From NCBI GenBank assembly GCA_046726955.1, contig JBKPBQ010000344.1:1-7434 (forward strand): DNA of 7,434 nt, in the 5' to 3' direction. Both the position numbers and the translations under genes were made by a program. This DNA comes from CAVPGH01 sp046726955. Lineage in GTDB: Bacteria; Acidobacteriota; Vicinamibacteria; Fen-336. Below the pieces are notes generated by a model, which saw nothing but the letters and a program-made list of their open reading frames with translations, searched no databases and was not told the DNA's origin. This document shows positions 1 to 5,605 of the stretch, piece by piece; position 1 is the stretch's first letter, and each line of letters starts with the position of its first letter.

Positions 1-1336
1 GGGCGACGAGCGCCTCGCGCGGCCGCTTCTCGCCGAGGAGGTAGGTCGCGAAGGAGGTCCAGTCCTCGACGTGGCCTGCGTCCGCGGCGCCCGGCGGCGC
101 CGACTTCCAGGCTTCGCGGCTCTTCAGGCGTCGGAAGGCCTCGAGCTGCTTCGCCGCGTCGTCGCTTCGGCCCTCCGCGGCCAGGGCCTGGGCCAACTCG
201 TAGCGAGCGGCCGCGTAGTCGGGATCGACGGATGCCGCCTTCTCGAGCAGGCGCACGGCGGCCGGCCGGTTGCCGAGACGCGTCTCCACCGCGGCCAGCC
301 GGTGGAGCGTCTCTACGGATCCGGGATCGCTCCGCAGCGACTCCTCGAACTCGGCCTTCGCCCGGGAGAGGTCGCCTTCTCCCAGCCACGCCCAGCCGAC
401 GAGGAAGTGCGCTCCCGCGTGTGTCGGCTCCAGCCGGAGACAGGCCTCGGCCCGCTTTCGCGCCTCGGGGAGGTCGCCCTGCCGCTGGTAGGCCCGCGAG
501 AGCAGGAGGAGCGGCTCGCAGCTGCCGGGCTCGAGCTTCGCGAGACGAAGGAGCGCGTCCGCGGCTTGCGGGTAGGCGCCGCGCTTGTAGCTCGCGTCGT
601 AGACGCCCCGTATCGCCTCGCGGTCAGACGGATCCGTCTGGAGGAGAGCTCGGAAAGCCTCCTCGGCTTCCGCGTAGCGGCCGGCGACGAGGAGTGTCCG
701 GGCGATAGCCCGCGCGGAGCCGGCGTCTTCGGGATGCGCCTGGCGGAGCTCGCGATACGCGGCGAGGGCGGCTTCGTAGTCCTTCGCGTCGAGACAGACC
801 GCGGCCCGCAGCTCCTGCGCCGCTCGATCGCCCGGCGTCCGTGCGAGGAGCGCCTCGATGTGCGCGCGCGCGTCGGCGAAGCGCCCGAGGCGGCGCTCCA
901 CCGAGGCGAGCCCGAAGTAGGGCTCGGTCGGCCCGGGGTCGAGCGCCAGGGCTCGCTCAAACTCCTGCCGGGCGTCCTTCAGCCGTTCGAGGCGCGCGAA
1001 GCACCGGCCGAGCAGCGCGTGCACCTCGGCGGACTGCGGATGGACGCCCACCGCGTACTGCAGGACCCCGTAGGCTTCGAAGACGCGGTCGCTCGCGCTC
1101 AGGAGGTCCGCCATCTCGACGAGGGAGGGGAGGTAGCTGCGGTCGAGCTTGAGGCCGGCGCGCAGCTCGGCCAGGGCTTCGTTCGTGCGGCCGGCGCGGC
1201 GGTGCTCCCGCGCCGCCGCGTGGTGCCCCTCGGGGGTGTCGCTCGCCTGCGCGGCGGCGCGAGGGACGGCGAGTCCCATCAGGGCGGCGACAAAGAGCGC
1301 CTCACGGCATCGGCGCGCGACGGTGCGGCGTGACAT
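1..1336 (-). CDS. Exported TPR-repeat protein (C-terminus cut by window edge)
   Basis: Translating the minus strand from ATG at 1336 gives 445 codons without a stop to the left edge, so the gene is incomplete at its 3' end. Residues 1-30 look like a Sec signal peptide: a basic start (MSRRTVARR), a hydrophobic stretch (LFVAALMGLAV) and an AAAQA cleavage region. From about residue 36 to 405 it is a chain of roughly ten 34-residue tetratricopeptide units, for example around 104-137, 138-171, 274-307, 308-341 and 342-375, with recurring 'GR..DA...FE.AL.LDP' spacing. TPR arrays are protein-binding scaffolds; no catalytic motif is visible, so the partner is unknown. The start lies 4 nt after the stop of the CRTAC1-like gene, with only a weak ribosome site, which suggests translational coupling. 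A joint envelope or extracellular role with that gene is an inference from this linkage. The long plus-strand frame 71-1333 is its antisense shadow. Confidence 0.88.
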   Translation of the reverse strand, partial: MSRRTVARRCREALFVAALMGLAVPRAAAQASDTPEGHHAAAREHRRAGRTNEALAELRAGLKLDRSYLPSLVEMADLLSASDRVFEAYGVLQYAVGVHPQSAEVHALLGRCFARLERLKDARQEFERALALDPGPTEPYFGLASVERRLGRFADARAHIEALLARTPGDRAAQELRAAVCLDAKDYEAALAAYRELRQAHPEDAGSARAIARTLLVAGRYAEAEEAFRALLQTDPSDREAIRGVYDASYKRGAYPQAADALLRLAKLEPGSCEPLLLLSRAYQRQGDLPEARKRAEACLRLEPTHAGAHFLVGWAWLGEGDLSRAKAEFEESLRSDPGSVETLHRLAAVETRLGNRPAAVRLLEKAASVDPDYAAARYELAQALAAEGRSDDAAKQLEAFRRLKSREAWKSAPPGAADAGHVEDWTSFATYLLGEKRPREALVA

Positions 1337-1340
1337 GGGC

Positions 1341-3083
1341 CTACGGCCGAATCCCTTCGTCCTCGTGCACGACGACCACACGGTCGACAACCACGTCCTT
1401 GAACGTCTGCAGAGCTCCGCTCGGCCACTTGACCTCGAGCCACTCCGCGCGATCCACCGGCCCGAGGCCGAAGTGGACGCGCGGGTCGTTGGCCGAGGCG
1501 TAGGAGCCGGACGTGCGCACCTCGCGCGCCTGCTCGCGGCCGCCCGCGCGGACGCGCACGCGGGCCCCGATACCGTCCCGATTGCTCTTGGTGCCGATCG
1601 TCCTCACCGCGAGCCAGTGATGGGCCGTCTGGGTCGTGTTGTGGAGGAGGGTCAGCGTGTCGTCCATGTTCACCACGACGACGTCCACCCGTCCGTCGTC
1701 GTCGTAGTCGCCGAAGGCGGCGCCGCGGCTCGACTTGATCACCTGCAGCCCGGGACCGGCGGTCGCCGTCACGTCGGCGAACGCGCCGTTGCCGAGGTTC
1801 CTGAGCACCTGGTTCTGCTGCGCGTAGGTCTCCTGGGCGAGGTGGGCCGCGTCCACCTGCGGGTAGACGTGGCCGCTCGCCACGAACAGGTCCTCCCAGC
1901 CGTCGTTGTCGAAGTCGCGGAAGGCGGTGCCCCAGCTCAGCCGGTTGAAGCTCACCTGCCCGATGCGCGCCGCGTAGGTCACGTCGGAGAAGCGGAGCTT
2001 GCCGTCGCCCTTGTAGAGGGTCTTGTAGTCGTCCTGGAAGGTGGTGACGAAGAGGTCGGGCTTCCCGTCCCCGTCGAAGTCTCCGACGTCGACCCCCATC
2101 CCCGCCTGGGCGCGTCCGTCCTGGCTGTATCCCGCCCCGGAGGCGAGAGAGAGGTCCTCGAAGGTCCCGTCGCCGCGGTTGCGGTAGACGCCCTGGATCG
2201 TGGAGTCGCTCGCCACGTACACGTCGGGCCAGCCGTCGCCGTCGAGGTCGGCGGTGAGGAGGCCGAGGCTCTTGAGCTCGGGGTTCACGAGACCCGCCTG
2301 GGCGGTGACGTCCGTGAACGTGCCGTCCCCGTTGTTGTGGTACAGCACGTTCGGTTCTCCGGCGACGCCGGTGGGTCCGCAGAAGACCTTGAGGCCCTTC
2401 CAGAGGCAGAACGGCGACGCCCCGTCGAGATAGGCGCGGTCGAAGCGGACGTAGTTCGCGACCAGTAGGTCCAGCCGGCCGTCGCGGTCGTAGTCGAAGA
2501 AGGCCGCCCCCACCGAATCCCGCTTGCCGCCGCCGACGCCCGCCCGCGCGGTGACGTCCCTGAACACGCCGTTGCCTTCGTTGTGGTAGAGGTGGTTGCC
2601 CTCGAGGATCGTGGTCACGTAGAGATCGACGCGTCCGTCGTTGTCGTAGTCGCCGGCGGCCACTCCGGCGCCCCAGTACCCACCCTCGAGCCCGGACCCG
2701 GCGGTCGCGTCTTCGAAGCCGCCCTTGCCGTCGTTGTGGTAGAGCCGGTTCCCGGGACCGCGCTCGCCCTTCTCCTGCTTCTCGAGCGTCGAGCCATTCA
2801 CGACGAAGAGGTCCAGCCGCCCGTCGCCGTCGTAGTCGAGCCAGGCGGCGCCGTTGCCGGTGGACTCGACGATGTAGGGCTTGCCCGGACCGCCGAAGAG
2901 GTTCCGGTAGCCCTCGAGACGGGCGGTCTGGGTGGCGTCCGCGAACTGGATGGGGGAGGCGGACGGCGACGGCCGCGGAGCCTTCGGAGCCTGCGCCCCC
3001 AGCGGACGACCGCCAATAAATAAGGATGAGAGGGCGAGGACGAGGGCCCACGACCCTGCCGGCGCCCGTCGGGCGAGTGGCAC
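1341..3083 (-). CDS. CRTAC1-like secreted FG-GAP/VCBS beta-propeller protein with ASPIC/UnbV C-terminal domain
   Basis: This 580-residue protein starts at GTG 3083. Residues 1-31 form a signal peptide (basic PLARR, hydrophobic WALVLALSSLFIGG, end near LGAQA). Seven calcium-binding loops of the form DxDxDGxxD begin at about residues 83, 145, 197, 279, 335, 390 and 459, each followed by a beta-strand such as DLFVV, as expected for FG-GAP/VCBS repeats of an integrin-alpha-like propeller. Residues about 489-570 match the ASPIC/UnbV domain, including GSYASANDPRVHFGLG and a WPSG turn. Two cysteines (C226, C235) in an insert between repeats three and four could form a disulfide. Family members are exported, calcium-binding and mostly of unknown function, probably adhesion or glycan/protein binding. 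The gene heads an operon with the TPR protein. The GTG has no convincing Shine-Dalgarno, and a possible -10 box ends 8 nt upstream, so the mRNA may be leaderless. Confidence 0.93.
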   Translation of the reverse strand: MPLARRAPAGSWALVLALSSLFIGGRPLGAQAPKAPRPSPSASPIQFADATQTARLEGYRNLFGGPGKPYIVESTGNGAAWLDYDGDGRLDLFVVNGSTLEKQEKGERGPGNRLYHNDGKGGFEDATAGSGLEGGYWGAGVAAGDYDNDGRVDLYVTTILEGNHLYHNEGNGVFRDVTARAGVGGGKRDSVGAAFFDYDRDGRLDLLVANYVRFDRAYLDGASPFCLWKGLKVFCGPTGVAGEPNVLYHNNGDGTFTDVTAQAGLVNPELKSLGLLTADLDGDGWPDVYVASDSTIQGVYRNRGDGTFEDLSLASGAGYSQDGRAQAGMGVDVGDFDGDGKPDLFVTTFQDDYKTLYKGDGKLRFSDVTYAARIGQVSFNRLSWGTAFRDFDNDGWEDLFVASGHVYPQVDAAHLAQETYAQQNQVLRNLGNGAFADVTATAGPGLQVIKSSRGAAFGDYDDDGRVDVVVVNMDDTLTLLHNTTQTAHHWLAVRTIGTKSNRDGIGARVRVRAGGREQAREVRTSGSYASANDPRVHFGLGPVDRAEWLEVKWPSGALQTFKDVVVDRVVVVHEDEGIRP

Positions 3084-3091
3084 GCCGAGGA

Positions 3092-3121
3092 ATGATAGAA
3101 CGATCCCGCCGCGTCTGTTAC
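3092..3121 (-). promoter_or_regulatory. Candidate promoter of the CRTAC1-like/TPR operon
   Basis: Reading the minus strand, GTAACA (3121-3116, four of six matches to TTGACA) is separated by 18 bp from TATCAT (3097-3092, five of six matches to TATAAT). The -10 hexamer ends 8 nt before the GTG at 3083, so initiation would fall on or next to the start codon, in line with the missing ribosome site. Called by eye; the -35 match is only moderate. Confidence 0.4.
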
Positions 3122-3124
3122 GCT
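3116..3124 (+). promoter_or_regulatory. Candidate extended -10 element for the tRNA gene
   Basis: TGTTACGCT fits an extended -10 (TGn followed by TAnnnT) and ends 7 nt before the mature tRNA 5' end at 3132, the right distance for initiation at or just before the tRNA. ATGATA at 3092-3097 is a four-of-six match to TTGACA but sits 21 bp away, so the -35 is weak. The element overlaps the -35 proposed for the divergent gene. Confidence 0.3.
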
Positions 3125-3131
3125 CTCCAGC

Positions 3132-3208
3132 GGGCCCGTAGTTCAGCTGGTTAGAACGGCCGGCTCATAACCGGCTAGTCGAAGGTTCGAGTCCTTCCGG
3201 GCCCACCA
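3132..3208 (+). tRNA. tRNA with anticodon CAT, probably tRNA-Ile2 (lysidine-modified)
   Basis: A full cloverleaf folds by eye. The acceptor stem GGGCCCG (3132-3138) pairs with CGGGCCC (3198-3204). The D-arm is GTTC/GAAC (3141-3157). The anticodon stem GCCGG/CCGGC (3159-3175) encloses the loop CTCATAA with anticodon CAT at 3166-3168. The T-arm is GAAGG/CCTTC (3181-3197) with loop TTCGAGT, followed by discriminator A3205 and an encoded CCA (3206-3208). The G1-C72 pair argues against initiator tRNA-fMet, which normally has a mismatch there. The C4-G69 and C5-G68 pairs are those known to favour TilS, the enzyme that converts the CAT wobble C to lysidine, so tRNA-Ile2 reading AUA is more likely than elongator Met. 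An automated call may label it Met. No T-rich terminator follows. Confidence 0.95.
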
Positions 3209-3216
3209 GCCTCCGT

Positions 3217-4062
3217 TCAGCCTGCCGCGACCTCCACCGCGCAGAAGATCCCCGCCGACACCCACTCCCGGAACCAGCGGAAGAGCTCGGTCTCGCTGGG
3301 CGCCCGCTTCCTGCCCGCCCGCAGGGCGCGGGCGATCGCCTCGCCGAGGGGAATTCCCGACACGAGATCGGCGAGGAGGTCGTGGGCGGGGCGGGACAGC
3401 GAGAGGCGGAAGACCCCGTAGTCGCGCCGATACACGGCCACCCACTCGTCCTTGAGCCGAGGCTTCGGGTGATCGTGGTCGTCGTCCTTGACGGTCTGCA
3501 GGTAGGCGTTGACGGGATAGCGGAAGGTCAGGAGGCGGAAAGCCGCCACCGGACGGAGCACGGCCCGCTCCCAGGCTTCGGGGGGCACCGAAGCGATCTC
3601 GGCCTCGGTGAGCCGAGGCGTCTCCGCCTCGTCGAAGACGTGCGTGACCGCCAGCTCGAGCCGGGCGAGTTCGTGACAGAAGTCGGGCCGGCGAACGGAC
3701 GCCGTCTTCAGGAACTTCGGGAGATGGTCGCCCAGGCGGTTCAGCGTGTAGCTCCGCGACGGGTGGACCTTCGTGTACGCGCGGACGAGCTCGTGGAAGG
3801 CCTCGTGGCCGAGGAAGTGCTCGAGGCCCGGATAGTCGGCCACGAGGGTGTCGTACATCCGTAGCGGGTACATGTCGTGGTAGATGCCGAGGCGCTCGGC
3901 GGGCTGGAGCGTCTCGGAAGGCAGGAGAACGTCGGCAAGAAGCTCGGGGGCCAGCTCAGCTCTCACTTCGGGCGACGTGAGGGCGTCAGGCACGTCGCCC
4001 TCGTGAGTAATGACACCCTGCATCCAGCGCTGCAGGCGGTCGAGCGGCAGCTCAAGCGCCAT
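3217..4062 (-). CDS. bufC: DUF2063 (BufC/HvfC-type) partner protein of the MNIO enzyme
   Basis: This is a 281-residue protein starting at ATG 4062 (MALELPLDRLQRWM); the open frame continues upstream only within the MNIO gene. Residues about 1-115 match the DUF2063 N-terminal domain, with the typical run ERLGIYHDMYPLRM, then DTLVADYPGL, GHEAFHELV and SRSYTLNRLGDHLP. The rest (about 160-281) is the less conserved C-terminal part. In characterised systems (MbnC, HvfC, BufC) this protein binds the MNIO enzyme and helps present the precursor peptide. The start overlaps the end of the MNIO gene by 11 nt, so the two are translationally coupled and probably made in similar amounts. The gene ends only 8 nt from the convergent tRNA, with no terminator visible between them, so transcripts may run antisense through the tRNA. 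Confidence 0.92.
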   Translation of the reverse strand: MALELPLDRLQRWMQGVITHEGDVPDALTSPEVRAELAPELLADVLLPSETLQPAERLGIYHDMYPLRMYDTLVADYPGLEHFLGHEAFHELVRAYTKVHPSRSYTLNRLGDHLPKFLKTASVRRPDFCHELARLELAVTHVFDEAETPRLTEAEIASVPPEAWERAVLRPVAAFRLLTFRYPVNAYLQTVKDDDHDHPKPRLKDEWVAVYRRDYGVFRLSLSRPAHDLLADLVSGIPLGEAIARALRAGRKRAPSETELFRWFREWVSAGIFCAVEVAAG

Positions 4063-4912
4063 GCGTCCCCGTGCGGAGAGGAGGGGCCACCGCGTCCCGG
4101 AACGCGGCCGCCTTCTGCGCCTCCGCGTGCACCACCTCGAAGGCGGGGATGTTCTCGTCCCACTCGTAGAGCGTCGCGACCCGCCCGGTCCGGCCCACCG
4201 ACCGGCGATAGAGGTCCCAGACCTCGGGGATCGCATGGTCGCTGTGGGTGTCCACGATGTGCGTCCCCTTGTTGGTGTGGCCCGCGAGGTGGTACTGCAC
4301 GACCCGATCGGCCGGGATGGCGTCGATGTAGGTCCCGGCGTCGAAGCCGTGGTTGAAGGAGCTGACGTAGACGTTGTTCACGTCGAGGAGCAGCCCGCAG
4401 TCCGCCTCTTCGGACAGCCGGGCCAGGAACTCCCACTCCGGGATCGTGGACGCTGCGAACTCGAGGTAGCTCGACGGGTTCTCGAGCACGAGCGGGCGCT
4501 CGAGCACGTCCTGGGCCTGCCGGACACGGGCGATCGTGTGCCGCAGCGCCGCCTCGGTGTAGGGCATGGGAAGGAGGTCGTGGGTGTTCCGGCCGAGAAC
4601 CCCCGTCCAGCACAGGTGGTCCGACACCCAATGAGCCTTCGTCCTGTCGGCGAGGGCCTTCAGCTTGCGGAGGTGCTCGAGGTTCAGCGGGTCGGTGCTG
4701 CCGATCGAGAGCGAGACGCCGTGCAGCGCCACCGGGTAGCGCTCGGCGACCTGGTCGAGCACGTAGAGGGGACGACCCCCCGTGTCCATGAAGTTCTCGG
4801 ACAACACCTCGAACCAGTCGACCTGCGGGTGCTGACCGAGGATCGTCCCGAAGTGAACGGTGCGCAGGCCGATACCGATGCCGAGGTCAGGAAGCCGCCA
4901 GCGGTTGGACAT
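4052..4912 (-). CDS. bufB: DUF692 multinuclear non-heme iron oxidative enzyme (MNIO; BufB/HvfB type)
   Basis: This 286-residue protein has the usual length and layout of DUF692 TIM-barrel enzymes. The N-terminus GIGIGLRTVHF and the motif EVLSENFM are typical. Expected metal-binding residues are all visible: H64 (ALHGVSLSIGS), H99 (VSDHL), E144 (LENPSSYL), D177 and N180 (LLLDVNNVYVSS), H208 (YHLAGH), D221 and H223 (VDTHS) and E250 (LYEWDENIPAF). Known relatives MbnB, HvfB and BufB use iron and oxygen to convert cysteines of a precursor peptide into oxazolone/thioamide or thiooxazole groups that bind copper. By position, the substrate here is the Cys-rich peptide encoded just upstream. ATG 4912 has no recognisable Shine-Dalgarno and lies downstream of a strong hairpin, which suggests far less enzyme than precursor. 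The 3' end overlaps the DUF2063 gene by 11 nt. Exact chemistry and metal cannot be read from sequence. Confidence 0.95.
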   Translation of the reverse strand: MSNRWRLPDLGIGIGLRTVHFGTILGQHPQVDWFEVLSENFMDTGGRPLYVLDQVAERYPVALHGVSLSIGSTDPLNLEHLRKLKALADRTKAHWVSDHLCWTGVLGRNTHDLLPMPYTEAALRHTIARVRQAQDVLERPLVLENPSSYLEFAASTIPEWEFLARLSEEADCGLLLDVNNVYVSSFNHGFDAGTYIDAIPADRVVQYHLAGHTNKGTHIVDTHSDHAIPEVWDLYRRSVGRTGRVATLYEWDENIPAFEVVHAEAQKAAAFRDAVAPPLRTGTHGA

Positions 4913-4950
4913 GACGCAGTGAATCCGGGAATTGGATGATGACGGGAACG

Positions 4951-4977
4951 GGGGGCCACGGTCGAGCCGTGGCCCCC
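4951..4977 (-). terminator. Perfect 11-bp hairpin between precursor and MNIO genes (attenuator or mRNA-stabilising stem)
   Basis: GGGGGCCACGG (4951-4961) is exactly complementary to CCGTGGCCCCC (4967-4977) around a 5-nt loop. It lies 17 nt after the precursor stop codon and 38 nt before the MNIO start. In the direction of transcription it is followed by a mixed sequence (CGTTCCCGTCATC) and not a clean T-run, so it is not a textbook terminator. Partial termination, or a stem protecting the 3' end of a precursor-only mRNA, would both give more precursor than enzyme. Confidence 0.65.
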
Positions 4978-4994
4978 AGGAGTGGAACCGTCGA

Positions 4995-5339
4995 CTAATG
5001 CTTTACAGGAACAGCGCAGCCGCCCTTGCCCTTGCAAGAGTTCTTCCCGGCGCAGCCGGCGTCGCCGGACTTGCAGCCGCCCTGACCCTTGCAGTCGTTC
5101 TTGCCCTTGCAGTCGTGCTTGGCGGAGGTGGCGCAGCCGCCCTTGCCCTTGCAAGAGTTCTTGCCCGCGCAGCCGCCGTCGCCGGTCTTGCAGCCGCCCT
5201 GGCCTTTACACGAGTTCATGCCCTTACAGGTATGCTTTTCCGGGCTGTCCGCCTTCTTGTCCTGGGCCATCACCTTGGTTCCGGCCACCATGCCGGCCAC
5301 CACGGCGCCCATGATCTTCGAGAATTCTCTACGGTCCAT
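4995..5339 (-). CDS. bufA: Exported Cys-rich RiPP metallophore precursor, tandem-duplicated, bufferin-like (BufA2-like)
   Basis: This 114-residue protein starts at ATG 5339 behind a strong Shine-Dalgarno. The N-terminus DRREFSK resembles the twin-arginine signature, followed by a hydrophobic stretch (IMGAVVAGMVAG) and likely cleavage after VMA (residue 25). The mature part is two 39-residue repeats (36-74 and 75-113) that agree at 31 of 39 positions. It has twelve cysteines at 38, 44, 50, 57, 63, 69 and 77, 83, 89, 96, 102, 108, with spacing 6-6-7-6-6 in each repeat. CKG occurs six times and AGKNSCKGKGGC once per repeat. The mature part contains no F, W, Y, I, L or R and is very rich in K and G. 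From memory, single-core bufferin-type (BufA2) peptides share the CKGxNxCKG and AGKNxCKG pattern. Role inferred: the MNIO enzyme modifies some cysteines before export, and the product binds copper or a similar soft metal in the periplasm. The target cysteines and the metal are not determinable from sequence. Confidence 0.85.
   Translation of the reverse strand: MDRREFSKIMGAVVAGMVAGTKVMAQDKKADSPEKHTCKGMNSCKGQGGCKTGDGGCAGKNSCKGKGGCATSAKHDCKGKNDCKGQGGCKSGDAGCAGKNSCKGKGGCAVPVKH
5001..5234 (-). repeat. Two 117-bp in-frame tandem repeats inside the precursor gene
   Basis: The first unit of the protein is encoded by 5118-5234 and the second by 5001-5117. Compared by eye they match at 93 of 117 bases with no gap, including an exact 32-base run (5014-5045 and 5131-5162) covering the GKNSCKGKGGC core. 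Many differences change the residue outside the Cys/Lys/Gly framework, while all six cysteines per unit are kept. This looks like one ancestral core that duplicated and has since been held by selection. Confidence 0.9.
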
Positions 5340-5344
5340 GCAGG

Positions 5345-5351
5345 ACCTCCC
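5345..5351 (-). promoter_or_regulatory. Strong Shine-Dalgarno of the precursor gene
   Basis: On the minus strand GGGAGGT lies 5 nt before ATG 5339 and fixes the start. It is clearly the best ribosome site in the window. An upstream CCTCC (plus-strand GGAGG at 5360-5364) could pair with its GGAGG across a 9-nt loop and partly mask it; the stem is only 5 bp, so any control effect is speculative. Confidence 0.75.
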
Positions 5352-5426
5352 TATGTCTTGGAGGAACGTCTGTGCGGGCCAGGCTATTCCCGCCGCCCGC
5401 GCTGCTAATCGTCACGGGGAACTCGG

Positions 5427-5455
5427 GTTATCGCGCCACGCCGGAGCTTTGTCAA
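5427..5455 (-). promoter_or_regulatory. Sigma-70-type promoter for the precursor/MNIO/DUF2063 operon
   Basis: On the minus strand a perfect TTGACA (5455-5450) is followed after exactly 17 bp by GATAAC (5432-5427, four of six matches to TATAAT, keeping the key A at position 2). Initiation would be near 5420, giving a 5' leader of about 80 nt. No ECF-sigma or metal-regulator gene is next to it, and no known metal-regulator operator is recognised by eye. Confidence 0.55.
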
Positions 5456-5508
5456 GAGGAGATACGCTTTTCAGCCGCACCTGTCTCCGACCGGTGACAT
5501 TCCGACGA

Positions 5509-5524
5509 CGGGAGTACGCTCCCG
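5509..5524. repeat. Short inverted repeat in the divergent intergenic region
   Basis: CGGGAG, a 4-nt centre TACG, then CTCCCG form a perfect 6-bp inverted repeat. It lies 54 bp upstream of the precursor -35 box and 65 bp upstream of the -10 of the divergent zinc-ribbon gene. It could be an operator half-site pair or chance in GC-rich DNA. Confidence 0.25.
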
Positions 5525-5588
5525 GCAGCGGTCCGGATTGCCTCGCTCGGATCTCTGCCCCGCCCGACGGGAGGCACCGATCTCGATG

Positions 5589-5594
5589 TAGAAT
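5589..5594 (+). promoter_or_regulatory. Candidate -10 box of the zinc-ribbon/RNase H operon
   Basis: TAGAAT matches TATAAT at five of six positions and ends 11 nt before ATG 5606. No clear -35 lies at the proper distance. Initiation would leave only about 5 nt of leader, consistent with the weak ribosome site. A 7-bp direct repeat TCGGAAT occurs twice between the box and the start (5594-5607). Confidence 0.35.
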
Positions 5595-5605
5595 CGGAAT
5601 TCGGA

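Noticed and set aside
71..1333. Plus-strand 420-residue open frame
   Set aside because: Antisense to the TPR gene; Arg/Gly/Leu-biased composition without domain motifs, whereas the minus strand gives regular TPR units and a signal peptide.
1149..2468. Plus-strand 439-residue frame rich in VVVVA and EGG
   Set aside because: The valine runs are the complement of the DxDxDG calcium loops of the CRTAC1-like gene.
3143..3445. Minus-strand 100-residue frame ending in WARKDSNLRLAGYEPAVLTS
   Set aside because: The C-terminal part is the reverse complement of the tRNA read as protein, a well-known false database family; the rest shadows the DUF2063 gene in another frame.
4063..4236. N-terminal extension of the DUF2063 frame up to 4236
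   Set aside because: Arg/Ser-rich shadow of the MNIO gene; the DUF2063 domain begins right after ATG 4062.
4010..4939. Plus-strand 309-residue frame opposite the MNIO gene
   Set aside because: No motif or ribosome site; the minus strand has the complete DUF692 ligand set.
4932..5408. Plus-strand 158-residue frame with Leu/Ala/Val-rich stretches resembling membrane segments
   Set aside because: It is the antisense of the Cys/Lys/Gly repeats (CKG reads as LAL/LQ-type residues); its apparent repeats come from the real precursor.
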